Source: Oscillospiraceae bacterium (GTDB lineage: Bacteria > Bacillota > Clostridia > Oscillospirales > Acutalibacteraceae). From it: a stretch of 61,256 bases of DNA. The DNA lies in the NCBI GenBank assembly GCA_031270605.1, contig JAISXG010000055.1, forward strand, positions 1 to 61,256, written 5' to 3'. The notes beneath the pieces are model-generated. The model worked only from the letters and a program-made list of their open reading frames with translations. It did not search any database and was not told the origin of the DNA. Both the position numbers and the translations under genes were made by a program. Shown piece by piece: positions 18,573 through 27,123 of this stretch (its first letter is position 1; each line of letters begins with the position of its first letter).

Positions 18573-19133
18573 ATGTTTACCTTTCATTTTCAACTGAATG
18601 ACAAGGATTATCTCGAATTTAACAAATACCATCTGTTTTATTCTCCCGCAACAAAGAAAAGCATGATGATTCGCCGGTGGGCATCCCCCTGTCTTGTGAC
18701 GGCTTTTTTGCTATGGGTTATTTTCACGGCAGAAAACGCAGAGCAGCCGGAAGCAATGATCGGCGCAATTATTATTTCCGGCATGTTTACCTTATTTTGG
18801 CTCCTTATCTTTAAACCAATGCATGTTTTCAGCCTGAAAATGATGGTAAAAAGATTCAAAAAAACAGGAAAACTGCCTTATGGTCAAGAGAATGAACTGA
18901 TCTTTGAAGACGGATTTATCCTTGACCGAAGCCCCAATAGAGAAATGAAAACAGCTTACGGAGAGATCGAACGGATTGTCGTCACAAATCAGATATTCTA
19001 TATTTATACGAACTCCACGCAGGCCATTCTTTTGCCGTTCTATGCATTTCAAGGTCCGCAGGGGCAATCGGAGTTTTTAGCCTTTCTTCAACAAAAAGCA
19101 CCTGCCGCCGCTATTGTGTGGCACAATAAATAA
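18573..19133 (+). CDS. YcxB-like membrane protein
   Basis: 186 aa. A short N-terminal beta segment is followed by two transmembrane helices (about 38-57 and 62-82) and a cytoplasmic C-terminal domain with PYGQENELIFEDGFILDR and YGEIERIVVTNQIFYIYTN. This is the pattern of the YcxB-like C-terminal domain (PF14317), whose function is not known. Ends just before a strong terminator. Preceded by another small membrane protein, 54 bp upstream. Confidence 0.7.
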   Translation: MFTFHFQLNDKDYLEFNKYHLFYSPATKKSMMIRRWASPCLVTAFLLWVIFTAENAEQPEAMIGAIIISGMFTLFWLLIFKPMHVFSLKMMVKRFKKTGKLPYGQENELIFEDGFILDRSPNREMKTAYGEIERIVVTNQIFYIYTNSTQAILLPFYAFQGPQGQSEFLAFLQQKAPAAAIVWHNK

Positions 19134-19143
19134 TCTTAAAAAA

Positions 19144-19175
19144 GAACCGCTTTTGCCACCGGGCAAAAGCGGTTC
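19144..19175. terminator. Bidirectional terminator
   Basis: Perfect 14-bp stem GAACCGCTTTTGCC / GGCAAAAGCGGTTC. A T6 run follows in the minus direction and TCTTATTT in the plus direction. It separates convergent genes. Confidence 0.85.
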
Positions 19176-19182
19176 TCTTATT

Positions 19183-19197
19183 TATAGCCGATTAACT
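19183..19197. repeat. Terminus-like copy of the 4074-4248 MITE
   Basis: TATAGCCGATTAACT matches the left end of the 4-kb element exactly over 15 bp. Only one end is visible; the last base falls in the stop codon of the neighbouring membrane protein. Read as a remnant or a solo end. Confidence 0.4.
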
Positions 19198-19991
19198 CAT
19201 ATTGTTTCGTCAGCCTTTTTCTGCCCGGCAAGCTCCTCCTGCAGGGCCTTGCGCCGAAACTCAAACAAAAAGAAGATGACCGCATAAGAGACATACACCA
19301 GAATGTTTGTGAACACATTGAAGAATCCGCTGCCAATCGTGCTCTCCGGGTAATCCGCCAGCGTTGTGCTGTGCGTGGCCATGTCCACAAGCACGGCATT
19401 GATCGCAACATATTTGATCAGGTATTTCGCGATCGCGGCCAGCAAATGCAGCAAAATGATGATGGCGGCAAAAAGCGAGGTGCTGCGCAGGCGTTTATCC
19501 CTGTCTTCATCCAGATAAATTTTGACCGCAAACAAGCCGATCAAGTTGATGTTTGAAAAAACATTGCCCACAAGGTCGATCGCGTATTTGATTTTGCGCA
19601 CAAGCGGCTCGCCCCACCGCAGCTTCTCCGCGTCCAGCGTGTTGGCCACGGCCGCGTCAAGAACCAGCGTCAACAGCAGCGACAGTATTGCGATAACCAA
19701 AAACGCCAGCGAAACATATTGCAGCGCTTTGAGCAGACCGTTCTTTTTTTCATAGCTGAGCAATTCCGCCTGATTTTCTGTCTTGAACGCCAGAAACAAC
19801 GCGATATAAACGCCGATTCTCGCGGCAAACACAAGCAGAGAGAGAATGCCGCCCGCCGCCCCCGCGATCTGCGCAAAAAACACAAGAACAGAGTCAAACA
19901 GCAGCAGCAACGCAACAACGCCGACAATTTTTGAAGCCTTTAGCCGAAGCAACAACGAGTCGTTCTGCATAAAATGCTCATTCCTTTCCAC
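19197..19991 (-). CDS. Hypothetical multi-spanning membrane protein
   Basis: 264 aa with about six hydrophobic segments (near 16-36, 40-60, 84-108, 138-156, 165-195, 222-246) and charged cytoplasmic tails. No recognised domain. ATG 19991 follows GGAAAGGAATG. The stop codon overlaps a fragment of a MITE terminus, so the C-terminal end (KADETI) may have been set by that insertion. The upstream NahK-like kinase gene is 62 bp away on the same strand and may share its transcript. Confidence 0.6.
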   Translation of the reverse strand: MERNEHFMQNDSLLLRLKASKIVGVVALLLLFDSVLVFFAQIAGAAGGILSLLVFAARIGVYIALFLAFKTENQAELLSYEKKNGLLKALQYVSLAFLVIAILSLLLTLVLDAAVANTLDAEKLRWGEPLVRKIKYAIDLVGNVFSNINLIGLFAVKIYLDEDRDKRLRSTSLFAAIIILLHLLAAIAKYLIKYVAINAVLVDMATHSTTLADYPESTIGSGFFNVFTNILVYVSYAVIFFLFEFRRKALQEELAGQKKADETI

Positions 19992-20053
19992 AGGAAAGCG
20001 CGCTTTCCGTTTCGAAACCGTATTCGTTTCTTTTTCACAAAACCCCGCAAAGC

Positions 20054-21166
20054 CTATTTTTTTGCGGCCTGCATTGTGATGCGCATCATTTCATCATAGT
20101 TTCGCTCAATGTCCCGCACCAGCTCGAACTGGGTGCGGCAGCGGTCAAGATTGTGCTCGGGATAGGCGATCCTGAAATAAGTGTCGCCGTTTAAATAGTC
20201 TGTCAAAAAACGCATGCCGCATTCATAGGTCATCAATTTCGCAGAAAACGGCAAAAGCGCGATCTCCTGCTGCGTCAGCGCGGCGCCGGCCGTGCTCAAA
20301 TAACCTTTCACATACTGCTCATACAGCCCAAGGTCAAGCGAAACCTTCGAAAGGTCCTTCTCGTCCTCCTTCGCCGTGTTCGCGCCGAAGCGGATCGCAT
20401 CGCCAAAGTCATAAAGAGAAGAGCCGGGCATGATCGTGTCAAGGTCGATCACACAAATCGCCTTATTTGTGTTTTTATCAAACAAAACATTATTCAGCTT
20501 TGTGTCATTGTGCGTCACCCTCGGGGGGATTTCACCCGATTCAAGCAATTCAACAACAACGCTTGCGTCCCGCTCACGCGAAAGCGCGAACTCTATTTCA
20601 TCGCGCACCGTCTCCCTGCGGCCGGCAAGATTTTCGTCAATTGCGGTTTTCAGCGCCGCGAAACGCACGCGCGTGTTGTGAAAATTGGGAATGGTTTCAT
20701 ACAGCTCGCCGCTCGGAAAGCCGGAAAGCTGCTCCTGAAACGTGCCGAATGCCGCGCCCGCGTTGAAAAACACCTCGGGATTTTCAATGCTGTTGCAGGA
20801 ATACACGTCGTCAACATACACATAACAGCGCCAGTGGCTGCCCTGCTCATCCTGATAATAATATTTGCCGTCGTTCGTTTTATAAAAATCAAGCGTTTCA
20901 CGGCTCGGATTACCGCCGTTTTGCGTAATTTTGTCTTTCAGATAATCTGTGACCGAAATGATGTTGTGCATCAGTTGGTCGGGGTTTTTAAAAACCGAAA
21001 CATTGATCTTTTGCAGAATACGCTTGATGAGAACCCCATCCTGCTCAAAGGTCAGCAGATATGTATTGTTGATGTGGCCTGTCTCTATGGTGCAATAATC
21101 CTTATAGTTTCCGCTTAAATGGAAGCGTTCGATAATTTCTTCGATTGGAAAAGCCGTGGAACTCAT
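20054..21166 (-). CDS. NahK-like N-acetylhexosamine/sugar 1-kinase (APH fold)
   Basis: 370 aa. ETGHINNTYLLTF and LIKRILQKINVSVFKNPDQLM are the N-lobe and the conserved segment of the NahK/LnpB group. The catalytic loop contains HND (219-221) followed by KLNNVLFD, and IDLDTIMPG is the metal motif. Family knowledge: NahK phosphorylates GlcNAc/GalNAc at C1 in host-glycan salvage. No lacto-N-biose phosphorylase is nearby, so the exact sugar is uncertain. Start ATG 21166 behind GAGAGGTAGG; an in-frame ATG 13 codons earlier lacks a site. Confidence 0.75.
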   Translation of the reverse strand: MSSTAFPIEEIIERFHLSGNYKDYCTIETGHINNTYLLTFEQDGVLIKRILQKINVSVFKNPDQLMHNIISVTDYLKDKITQNGGNPSRETLDFYKTNDGKYYYQDEQGSHWRCYVYVDDVYSCNSIENPEVFFNAGAAFGTFQEQLSGFPSGELYETIPNFHNTRVRFAALKTAIDENLAGRRETVRDEIEFALSRERDASVVVELLESGEIPPRVTHNDTKLNNVLFDKNTNKAICVIDLDTIMPGSSLYDFGDAIRFGANTAKEDEKDLSKVSLDLGLYEQYVKGYLSTAGAALTQQEIALLPFSAKLMTYECGMRFLTDYLNGDTYFRIAYPEHNLDRCRTQFELVRDIERNYDEMMRITMQAAKK

Positions 21167-21360
21167 TCTATTCCTACCTCTCAAAAATAATACTGTTTTT
21201 CGCATTTGGTTCTTGCCGCCGCGCCGACAACAATGCAGGGATTACGCATTTTTAAGCCGCTGAAAAACAGATTGCAGTCTTTTATGCGCTCGGGATATTA
21301 TATACCCCTCTATAAATATAGTCAACCAAAAGCGAAAAAAGAAAGATATTTTTTATATTA

Positions 21361-21620
21361 TACTAACTCCCCCCGACCAAAAAAGTTCTAAAAAATCAAG
21401 CAAGAAGCCGAAATCCTGCTTTGCAGGATTATTTGTGGGTTTTGCGCGGATTTTTTTAGTAAGCTTTTTATGAGGGATTAGTATTATATCCATTTCTTTC
21501 TTCTGTAATATGGCGCTAATACTAAAATCCGTTAGAAGTGTAGACAAAATATCTTCAAAAAACCCATAAATCAAAGCTTTTGCTTGATATTTTGTACACT
21601 TCTTGAACAGGGTTTAGTAT
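21361..21620. repeat. Nested TACTAA-ended inverted repeats (MITE-like)
   Basis: The 527-bp gap between the sugar kinase and the flavoprotein gene contains four TACTAA/TTAGTA ends. The right pair is clear: 21521-21554 and 21587-21620 are 34-bp imperfect inverted repeats (TACTAAA..C.GTT, AGAAGTGTA, CAAAATATC) around a 32-nt loop. The left pair (21361 and 21474-21483) shares about 10 bp and encloses a small AATCCTGC/GCAGGATT hairpin. No coding capacity. Either two adjacent elements or one disrupted element. Confidence 0.55.
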
Positions 21621-21631
21621 AAAAACAAAAA

Positions 21632-21666
21632 AATCCCCAAAACAGAAACAGCTATTTTAGGGATTT
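21632..21666 (-). terminator. Terminator of the sigma/flavoprotein genes
   Basis: Stem AAATCCCTAAAATAG / CTGTTTTGGGGATTT, followed in the minus direction by TTTTG and further Ts. Confidence 0.7.
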
Positions 21667-21693
21667 CAACAAAAATCACAAGCCCGCACTGCA

Positions 21694-22560
21694 TTATTTT
21701 GCTTTTTTTTGTTTGATAAATTTTGTGGCCTCCGTCGCCGCCTTCGCGCCCTCATAAACAGCCTTGTTGATTTGCAAAAGGCCGCCCGTGCAGTCGCCGG
21801 CGGAATAGAGCCCGGGGATGTTCGTCGCCATGTTTTCATCCACCACAATTTTTGAGCCGTCGGTCAGCGCGCCGATCTTTTTGGCAAGCGCCGTGCTGCC
21901 GGCAACGCCCAGCGCCACAAACAGGCCGCTCACCGCAAGGGTTGAGCCGTCCTCAAACGCCACGCCCTCCAGCCGCTGTTCGCCAAACAGGGACGTTACT
22001 TTTTTATCAATACAGGTGATACCGTCATCCACCTTTTCATAGGGCGGCTCGCCGTTTGTGAGCAGCGTGACACGGCTGACCACCTGCGTGAGCTCGTCGA
22101 TTTCATGCAGGGCGTAGTCACCGTTGCCGAGAACGGCGACGTCTTTATTTCTGAAAAAGAACGCATCGCAGGTCGCGCAATAGCTCACGCCCCTGCCCTC
22201 AAACTCTTTAATGCCCTGGATTTTCGGCACGGTCCGTTCTGAACCTGTGGCAATGATCACCGCGTCGGCCGCATATCGATTGCCTGTCGTGAGCACCACA
22301 AGGCGCTCTTCAAACGTAAGCCCCACGACCTCTTCCTGAACAAACTGCACACCGAGCCTTTTTGCGCCTGCAACACCCGAGTCATACAGCTCCCCGCCCG
22401 AAACGGGCGAAGCAATGCCATAATAATTTTCAATGGCCTCGGCCTTTGCCAGGTTGCCGATGCCCTTGGAAATCACGATGACCTCCAAGCCGGACCTCGC
22501 GGCATACAGCGAAGCCGAAACGCCTGCGGGGCCGGAACCGATAATCACAATATCCGCCAT
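21694..22560 (-). CDS. Thioredoxin-reductase-like FAD/NAD(P)H oxidoreductase
   Basis: 288 aa. FAD Rossmann motif GSGPAG (8-13), redox-active pair CATC (Cys128, Cys131), second nucleotide-binding motif VLGNGDYALHE (from 143) and the FAD-binding end YSAGDCTGG. It is slightly shorter than typical TrxB (about 310), and the NADPH-motif is GNGDYA rather than GGGDSA. It may therefore use another donor, such as ferredoxin or NADH in FFTR/DFTR-like enzymes (inference). It follows an ECF-like sigma factor by 77 bp. Confidence 0.88.
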   Translation of the reverse strand: MADIVIIGSGPAGVSASLYAARSGLEVIVISKGIGNLAKAEAIENYYGIASPVSGGELYDSGVAGAKRLGVQFVQEEVVGLTFEERLVVLTTGNRYAADAVIIATGSERTVPKIQGIKEFEGRGVSYCATCDAFFFRNKDVAVLGNGDYALHEIDELTQVVSRVTLLTNGEPPYEKVDDGITCIDKKVTSLFGEQRLEGVAFEDGSTLAVSGLFVALGVAGSTALAKKIGALTDGSKIVVDENMATNIPGLYSAGDCTGGLLQINKAVYEGAKAATEATKFIKQKKAK

Positions 22561-22637
22561 AGCAATCCCTTGTGTCCTTTCCCGGATGCGCCTGAAAAAA
22601 CGGCATCCGCCTCAAACAAACAAATATAGTCAAGTGG

Positions 22638-23219
22638 TTAAGGCCACTTCTCAATCAGTTCTTTTGCAATGTCCATGAGCTTTTTGCGCAGACGCTCACT
22701 CCGTTTTGCGATCGCGTCGACCGAAACGCCCTCTTCTGCCGCGATTTCAGCCTGTTTCTTTTTGTGCTCATACGCATTGATATAAAGAAGCCGTTCTTTT
22801 TCATTGAGCCGGCTGAGCGCCGCGTCTTTTTTTCTCGCGATGTCGGCCTCGGTGATTTGCTCACTGTCCATATCCGGCTCATACAGCATATGGTGATTTA
22901 AAATTTCGTCGGTCAGTTGAATCAGCTCGCCGCCGAACTTCTTTCTTTTGCGAAAAATTTCATTGGACTTATTATAAATCGTGGACATGCACCAGCTTTT
23001 GCGGCTGGTATCCACAGGGGTGATAATCGCCCATTTTTTCTGAAGCTCATACAGCGTGTCATACATCAGATCTTCGGCGTCGTGATGATTGTAATGCATG
23101 CGATACAGGCAAAACCCAAAAAGATTGTCATATTCTTTATCAACAAACAGCTCAATCTCTTTTCTGAAATCATGCTCGGCAGGATAAGATACGCTATTCA
23201 AACTCTGTTGATTCAACAA
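22638..23219 (-). CDS. ECF-like RNA polymerase sigma factor
   Basis: 193 aa. Region 2 is visible as YDNLFGFCLYRMHYNHHDAEDLMYDTLYELQKKW (about 29-63). Region 4 is LNEKERLLYINAYEHKKKQAEIAAEEGVSVDAIAKRSERLRKKL (138-182), a HTH with the usual spacing. No anti-sigma gene is adjacent, which is unusual for the family. The thioredoxin-reductase-like gene directly downstream is a plausible target or partner in a redox response (inference). Confidence 0.8.
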   Translation of the reverse strand: MLNQQSLNSVSYPAEHDFRKEIELFVDKEYDNLFGFCLYRMHYNHHDAEDLMYDTLYELQKKWAIITPVDTSRKSWCMSTIYNKSNEIFRKRKKFGGELIQLTDEILNHHMLYEPDMDSEQITEADIARKKDAALSRLNEKERLLYINAYEHKKKQAEIAAEEGVSVDAIAKRSERLRKKLMDIAKELIEKWP

Positions 23220-23453
23220 AACCGCCCCCTTCCGCGCAAAACCCGTTCACAAACAAAAACCGGTTTGCAAAAGCGTAAAAGACGCATGATTCGAAAAAAC
23301 ATCATGCACAAAAGAACGTGATGGTTTATGACAGCACGAAATAAACTTTCTCAAATAACTATTATATAGGAACAGCCGTTGAAAATCAAGAAAATTTTCT
23401 GAATTTTAGAGAGTGTTCTGAACGAATAATTTTGAATTGACAACATAGAGCTG

Positions 23454-25076
23454 TTAACCGTTTTCCGCAATGGCGCGGTTGATCTGCTCGCGCTTGTTTA
23501 AAAGCCACGCCTCATCCTGCGGATATTGCGAGAAGCTAATCGGCGCTTCCACATCACTTTCGAGCAATGTAATTACCTGCTCTCTGCCGATTTTCGTTGC
23601 CAGCAGCTGCAGCGCCATCATGTCCTGAATGCCGTCATAGAATTGTTTCAGCCGCAGAGAAACCAACGGCTCGCCGCCCTCGCCCGGATAAGTGACATAT
23701 GCGTCGCCGGAGGGAAAAGCCCCGCCGGCATCTGACACCTCAAAAGGATTCAGCTCTTTTTTCGCATATTGTGAATACCAAAAATTAAAGCCCCATTGCA
23801 AGAAACCCTTCACGTCATAGCGGAACATCTGCATGCCGAGAATGCGCGCCCGTTGCCCGGGCATGGCAAAAAAGCGGTTGCTCACATAGTTTTTGTGCTG
23901 CCCGCAGCAATAATAGGTCCACAGCTCAGGCACATTGCCGATGAACGGCTCAATGTGGTTGTTCGCCAGAATCGGAGTCTTTACAAGCCCCTTTTGATAA
24001 AACGCATAATCTGAAAGCGCGTCGATCAGTTTAAAGCCGGGAAACAGCTTTTGAATGAGCCTGGAAGCGCGGCGGTAAGAATAAAAATGCGAGAGCGAGG
24101 GTTCGTCCGAAACATGAAAGAAGCAGCGCTCGCGGATGCCCTTTTTGTCAATATATTCGGTCAGCGCTTTTGCGAACGCGGTCAAAAAGCTCACATAAGC
24201 CCGGCTGTTTGCCTTGGTTTCCCAACCGAAAATGCGTTTGTATTCGCCTTTTTCTGTTGCCATGATTTTTGGCGCAAACTCCGCGCCCCATTGCGTGAAC
24301 AGGTGCGACATTTCGAAATAACGGATGCCCGCGCGGTCGCACATATCAACCCAGCGGTCAAGCTTCTCAAACGAAAAGCTGTAGTTCCATCCGCGTTTTT
24401 CAATGTCAACAAGCTGCACGGTGAGCCGCTCGGCGCCGGGAGCGGTGTCAAGCGGCGGTGTGAACAGGGGCGTGAGCAAAAAGTTGATGCCATGCTCCGC
24501 CGCGCACCTCGCAAAGTTTTCAACAATGCGCCAATATTCCTCACTGAACGCCTCAATTTTGTACCAGCTCATCAGGCAGTCTGTGTGAAACCAGTGGGTG
24601 ACGATCAGCTCCTGCTCCGGCAGAGCCGCGTCAAGAACCGTGACACGCAATGTTTGTGCAAGTTCTCCGTTCAGCAGCACTTTAATTTCATATGTACCCC
24701 CCCTGACCTCGCCCGAGGGGGAAATCTCAAACCAAAACGCGTTCCATTCGCCCTGTTTGAGTGGGACGGGGGCGGTATAAGGGTAAAGGATGTCGGGATA
24801 CGATCCGGGCTTGCCCTCGTTCAAAAAGAAATCGTCGGAGTCTTCATATTTCGGCAGACTGGAGGGAACAAGCCCCACGAAAAAGATGTTGACATACTCT
24901 TTTAAGGGCGATTCAACGGTGACTGCCGCCGTAATATCTTCACTGCTCTGGCAGGCAAGCTGAAAAGACGCGCGCTCATTTTGCAGCATGGATAAGCCTT
25001 CCAGAGGAGGGTTTTGCGGCTCATAAGAGGGGAAAACCTTTGCAAGAGAAGAAAGCAGCTTTGTTTGCGTTATCAT
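23454..25076 (-). CDS. DUF4091 domain protein (glycoside-hydrolase-like)
   Basis: 540 aa, no signal peptide. An N-terminal beta-sandwich (1-155) leads into a TIM-barrel-like DUF4091 region with HWFHTDCL, FARCAAEHGINFLLTP, CDRAGIRYFEMSH and FFHVSDEPS. The last is the conserved segment that carries the candidate acid residues Asp/Glu in this family. Related domains occur in polysaccharide utilisation, but the substrate is unknown. Only 17 bp separate it from the upstream lipase gene, so the two are co-transcribed. Confidence 0.8.
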   Translation of the reverse strand: MITQTKLLSSLAKVFPSYEPQNPPLEGLSMLQNERASFQLACQSSEDITAAVTVESPLKEYVNIFFVGLVPSSLPKYEDSDDFFLNEGKPGSYPDILYPYTAPVPLKQGEWNAFWFEISPSGEVRGGTYEIKVLLNGELAQTLRVTVLDAALPEQELIVTHWFHTDCLMSWYKIEAFSEEYWRIVENFARCAAEHGINFLLTPLFTPPLDTAPGAERLTVQLVDIEKRGWNYSFSFEKLDRWVDMCDRAGIRYFEMSHLFTQWGAEFAPKIMATEKGEYKRIFGWETKANSRAYVSFLTAFAKALTEYIDKKGIRERCFFHVSDEPSLSHFYSYRRASRLIQKLFPGFKLIDALSDYAFYQKGLVKTPILANNHIEPFIGNVPELWTYYCCGQHKNYVSNRFFAMPGQRARILGMQMFRYDVKGFLQWGFNFWYSQYAKKELNPFEVSDAGGAFPSGDAYVTYPGEGGEPLVSLRLKQFYDGIQDMMALQLLATKIGREQVITLLESDVEAPISFSQYPQDEAWLLNKREQINRAIAENG

Positions 25077-25093
25077 GTAGATACCATCCTTTA

Positions 25094-27010
25094 TTATTTT
25101 GGTGAGGAAAACCTCTTTGTCAAGTCCTGCACCGTGTTGTAGACAATTGAAAACAGCTCTTTCAGCCGCAGCTTTGTGAGCAGCCGGTCTGTTTTCTCGT
25201 TGAGGATTTCATGCAATGTGTCGGGAAACTCCGCTTCCGCAAAGGGGGACGACGGATTGTATTCGGGCGCGGGGCCGTTCATAATTGTAAAGTCAAAAGT
25301 TCTTGATTTCAACAGAGAAAGCGTGCCCGATTGATAATAGTTGACAGTAACCGCCGCATGGGTGCGTGAGGTTTCCGGCAATTTGCCGCGCAGGCGCAGG
25401 GTCGCACTCTCCCCCGGCTGCAGCTCGCCCGCCGTGAGGGCGCTGAAATGCACATCCATGCCCTTGGCAAGCACCGACACAAGGCGCAGGGGGTACGTTT
25501 CTGAAAGGTTTGTGACAATGAGCGAGGTGTCTTCACCCGAAAGATACCCTTCGCGGCTTTGGTCAAAGCAAACAAACACGCCGTCACGCGGGTTTGTTGA
25601 GGCATGAAACTGGGGAAACGCCGGGTCTGCATAAATATCCATCGGCGCGTCTGCCAAAAGCAGTGTTTCTATGAGAACACGGCTGTACGGGTCCCAAAAA
25701 CTCTGGCCGTGGAACTGCCCGTCAATAAACCAGGTATTTTCGGGCAGATAGCCTTGTGCCGCATTAATTTCCATTGAGGGTGAAATGTGGTTATGCGACA
25801 AATCCGCGCACTGCGCCCCCATGCCCGCATAACCGTCGGCAAAGCGTTTGCCAAACGGCGCGCAGCGTGCGCCCGTGGCGCTTTCTGTGGGAATGATCGC
25901 GTCGCTGTTTTCCTGCAGGCCCGTCACACTCGCAAGCCCCGACGCAGCGACAATCGAAAGCCGCACGCCCGCGTTTTGGCATTCATAAAAGCTTTGCGCA
26001 AAGCCGGGCACAACAGCATGGTGCATCTGGTCACTCTTTGCAATCAATTCCGCACAGGCCCGCGCATTCAGGCGGTCTGCCTTGAGCTGCTCATAATATT
26101 CTCGCGGAATAAAATCCCAAATACTGCCCCAATAGCCGATCACGTTATAAATGTGCGGCAGGCACGCGCGCACAACGGCGTTGAGGGTGTCAAACGAGCC
26201 CTCCTGCGAAAGCCATGAAAACTGCGACTCTGAAAGCTTCCCGGTTTCCACAAACGCAATCAAAGACTGCACGTTTAAATTGATATTCCCCGATAAAACG
26301 TCATAAGCAAGTGCCGCGCCGCCCAGAGCGGGCACGTTGAGCACCACATTGCGCAGATCTCCCTTTGTGCCAAAAAGGCTCAGATAGGCGCCTGCGACCT
26401 GCCCGCCGTGGCTCAGGGCAAAGATGCTGACCTGATTGCTGCCGGTGTATTGTTTGACTTCTTCCACATATGCGCGCAAATTTTTTGCGCAGGCGATGGC
26501 CCCCTGACGAAAATCCACATGAAAGTTAAACACATTTTCCGCCCCCACGCGCTCGGCAAGGCTGTAAGCCAGCGCCGGCATGTGTATGAGGCTTGGGTCA
26601 TAAGCGTCAAGATAATCAACACTGGTTTTTGCAGGGTCGTTTGAATACGGCTCAACGGGCAAAACACTTGTGCCGTCCGGATTGCAGGCCAAGTCGCCCG
26701 CAACCGACATAAACTGCCGCCCCACCGCGTCGCCAATCATTTGCACCCGGCCGCCGTCTTGGGCACCCGGCAGAAGACCCGATTTGACGATGTTTTCAAC
26801 AATCAAAGACAACAGTTCATCGGGCGAAAGCCCCCAAACCCGTTGCTCTGGTTCACCCGCTTCACGCAAAAACAACGCGCTGGAGCTGAACCCGGGCACG
26901 AGAATCACCGGCGTTTTTTCATTTGGCTGCGCCTGCGCAGGCAACATGGAGGCCGAAAAAACAAGCGCGAATATCATCAAAAGGCAAAGCAATTTTTTTG
27001 TGTGGTTCAT
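25094..27010 (-). CDS. Secreted LCAT-like alpha/beta-hydrolase (lipase)
   Basis: 638 aa. Signal peptide 1-28 (MNHTKKLLCLLMIFALVF, AQA cleavage). TPVILVPGFSSSALF is the start strand and oxyanion loop of lipases. FALSHGGQ gives the nucleophile Ser in an A-x-S-x-G elbow, as in LipA-type lipases. The region ADLSHNHISPSM probably holds the catalytic His. A C-terminal beta domain follows (from about 500). The overall layout resembles lecithin:cholesterol acyltransferase-like proteins (PF02450). The in-frame extension upstream of ATG 27010 lacks a signal and is rejected; GGGGAG lies 9 bases before ATG. Confidence 0.75.
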   Translation of the reverse strand: MNHTKKLLCLLMIFALVFSASMLPAQAQPNEKTPVILVPGFSSSALFLREAGEPEQRVWGLSPDELLSLIVENIVKSGLLPGAQDGGRVQMIGDAVGRQFMSVAGDLACNPDGTSVLPVEPYSNDPAKTSVDYLDAYDPSLIHMPALAYSLAERVGAENVFNFHVDFRQGAIACAKNLRAYVEEVKQYTGSNQVSIFALSHGGQVAGAYLSLFGTKGDLRNVVLNVPALGGAALAYDVLSGNINLNVQSLIAFVETGKLSESQFSWLSQEGSFDTLNAVVRACLPHIYNVIGYWGSIWDFIPREYYEQLKADRLNARACAELIAKSDQMHHAVVPGFAQSFYECQNAGVRLSIVAASGLASVTGLQENSDAIIPTESATGARCAPFGKRFADGYAGMGAQCADLSHNHISPSMEINAAQGYLPENTWFIDGQFHGQSFWDPYSRVLIETLLLADAPMDIYADPAFPQFHASTNPRDGVFVCFDQSREGYLSGEDTSLIVTNLSETYPLRLVSVLAKGMDVHFSALTAGELQPGESATLRLRGKLPETSRTHAAVTVNYYQSGTLSLLKSRTFDFTIMNGPAPEYNPSSPFAEAEFPDTLHEILNEKTDRLLTKLRLKELFSIVYNTVQDLTKRFSSPK

Positions 27011-27123
27011 AGCAAAACTCCCCGGTGGCAAAAAACGCCGTCTACCGTTTTTTTGTTGTTTTGCTTTTATTTTTCCACCATGCCCATATTCATGCCTGTT
27101 GAATTTATGTAAAACTGGAAAAA

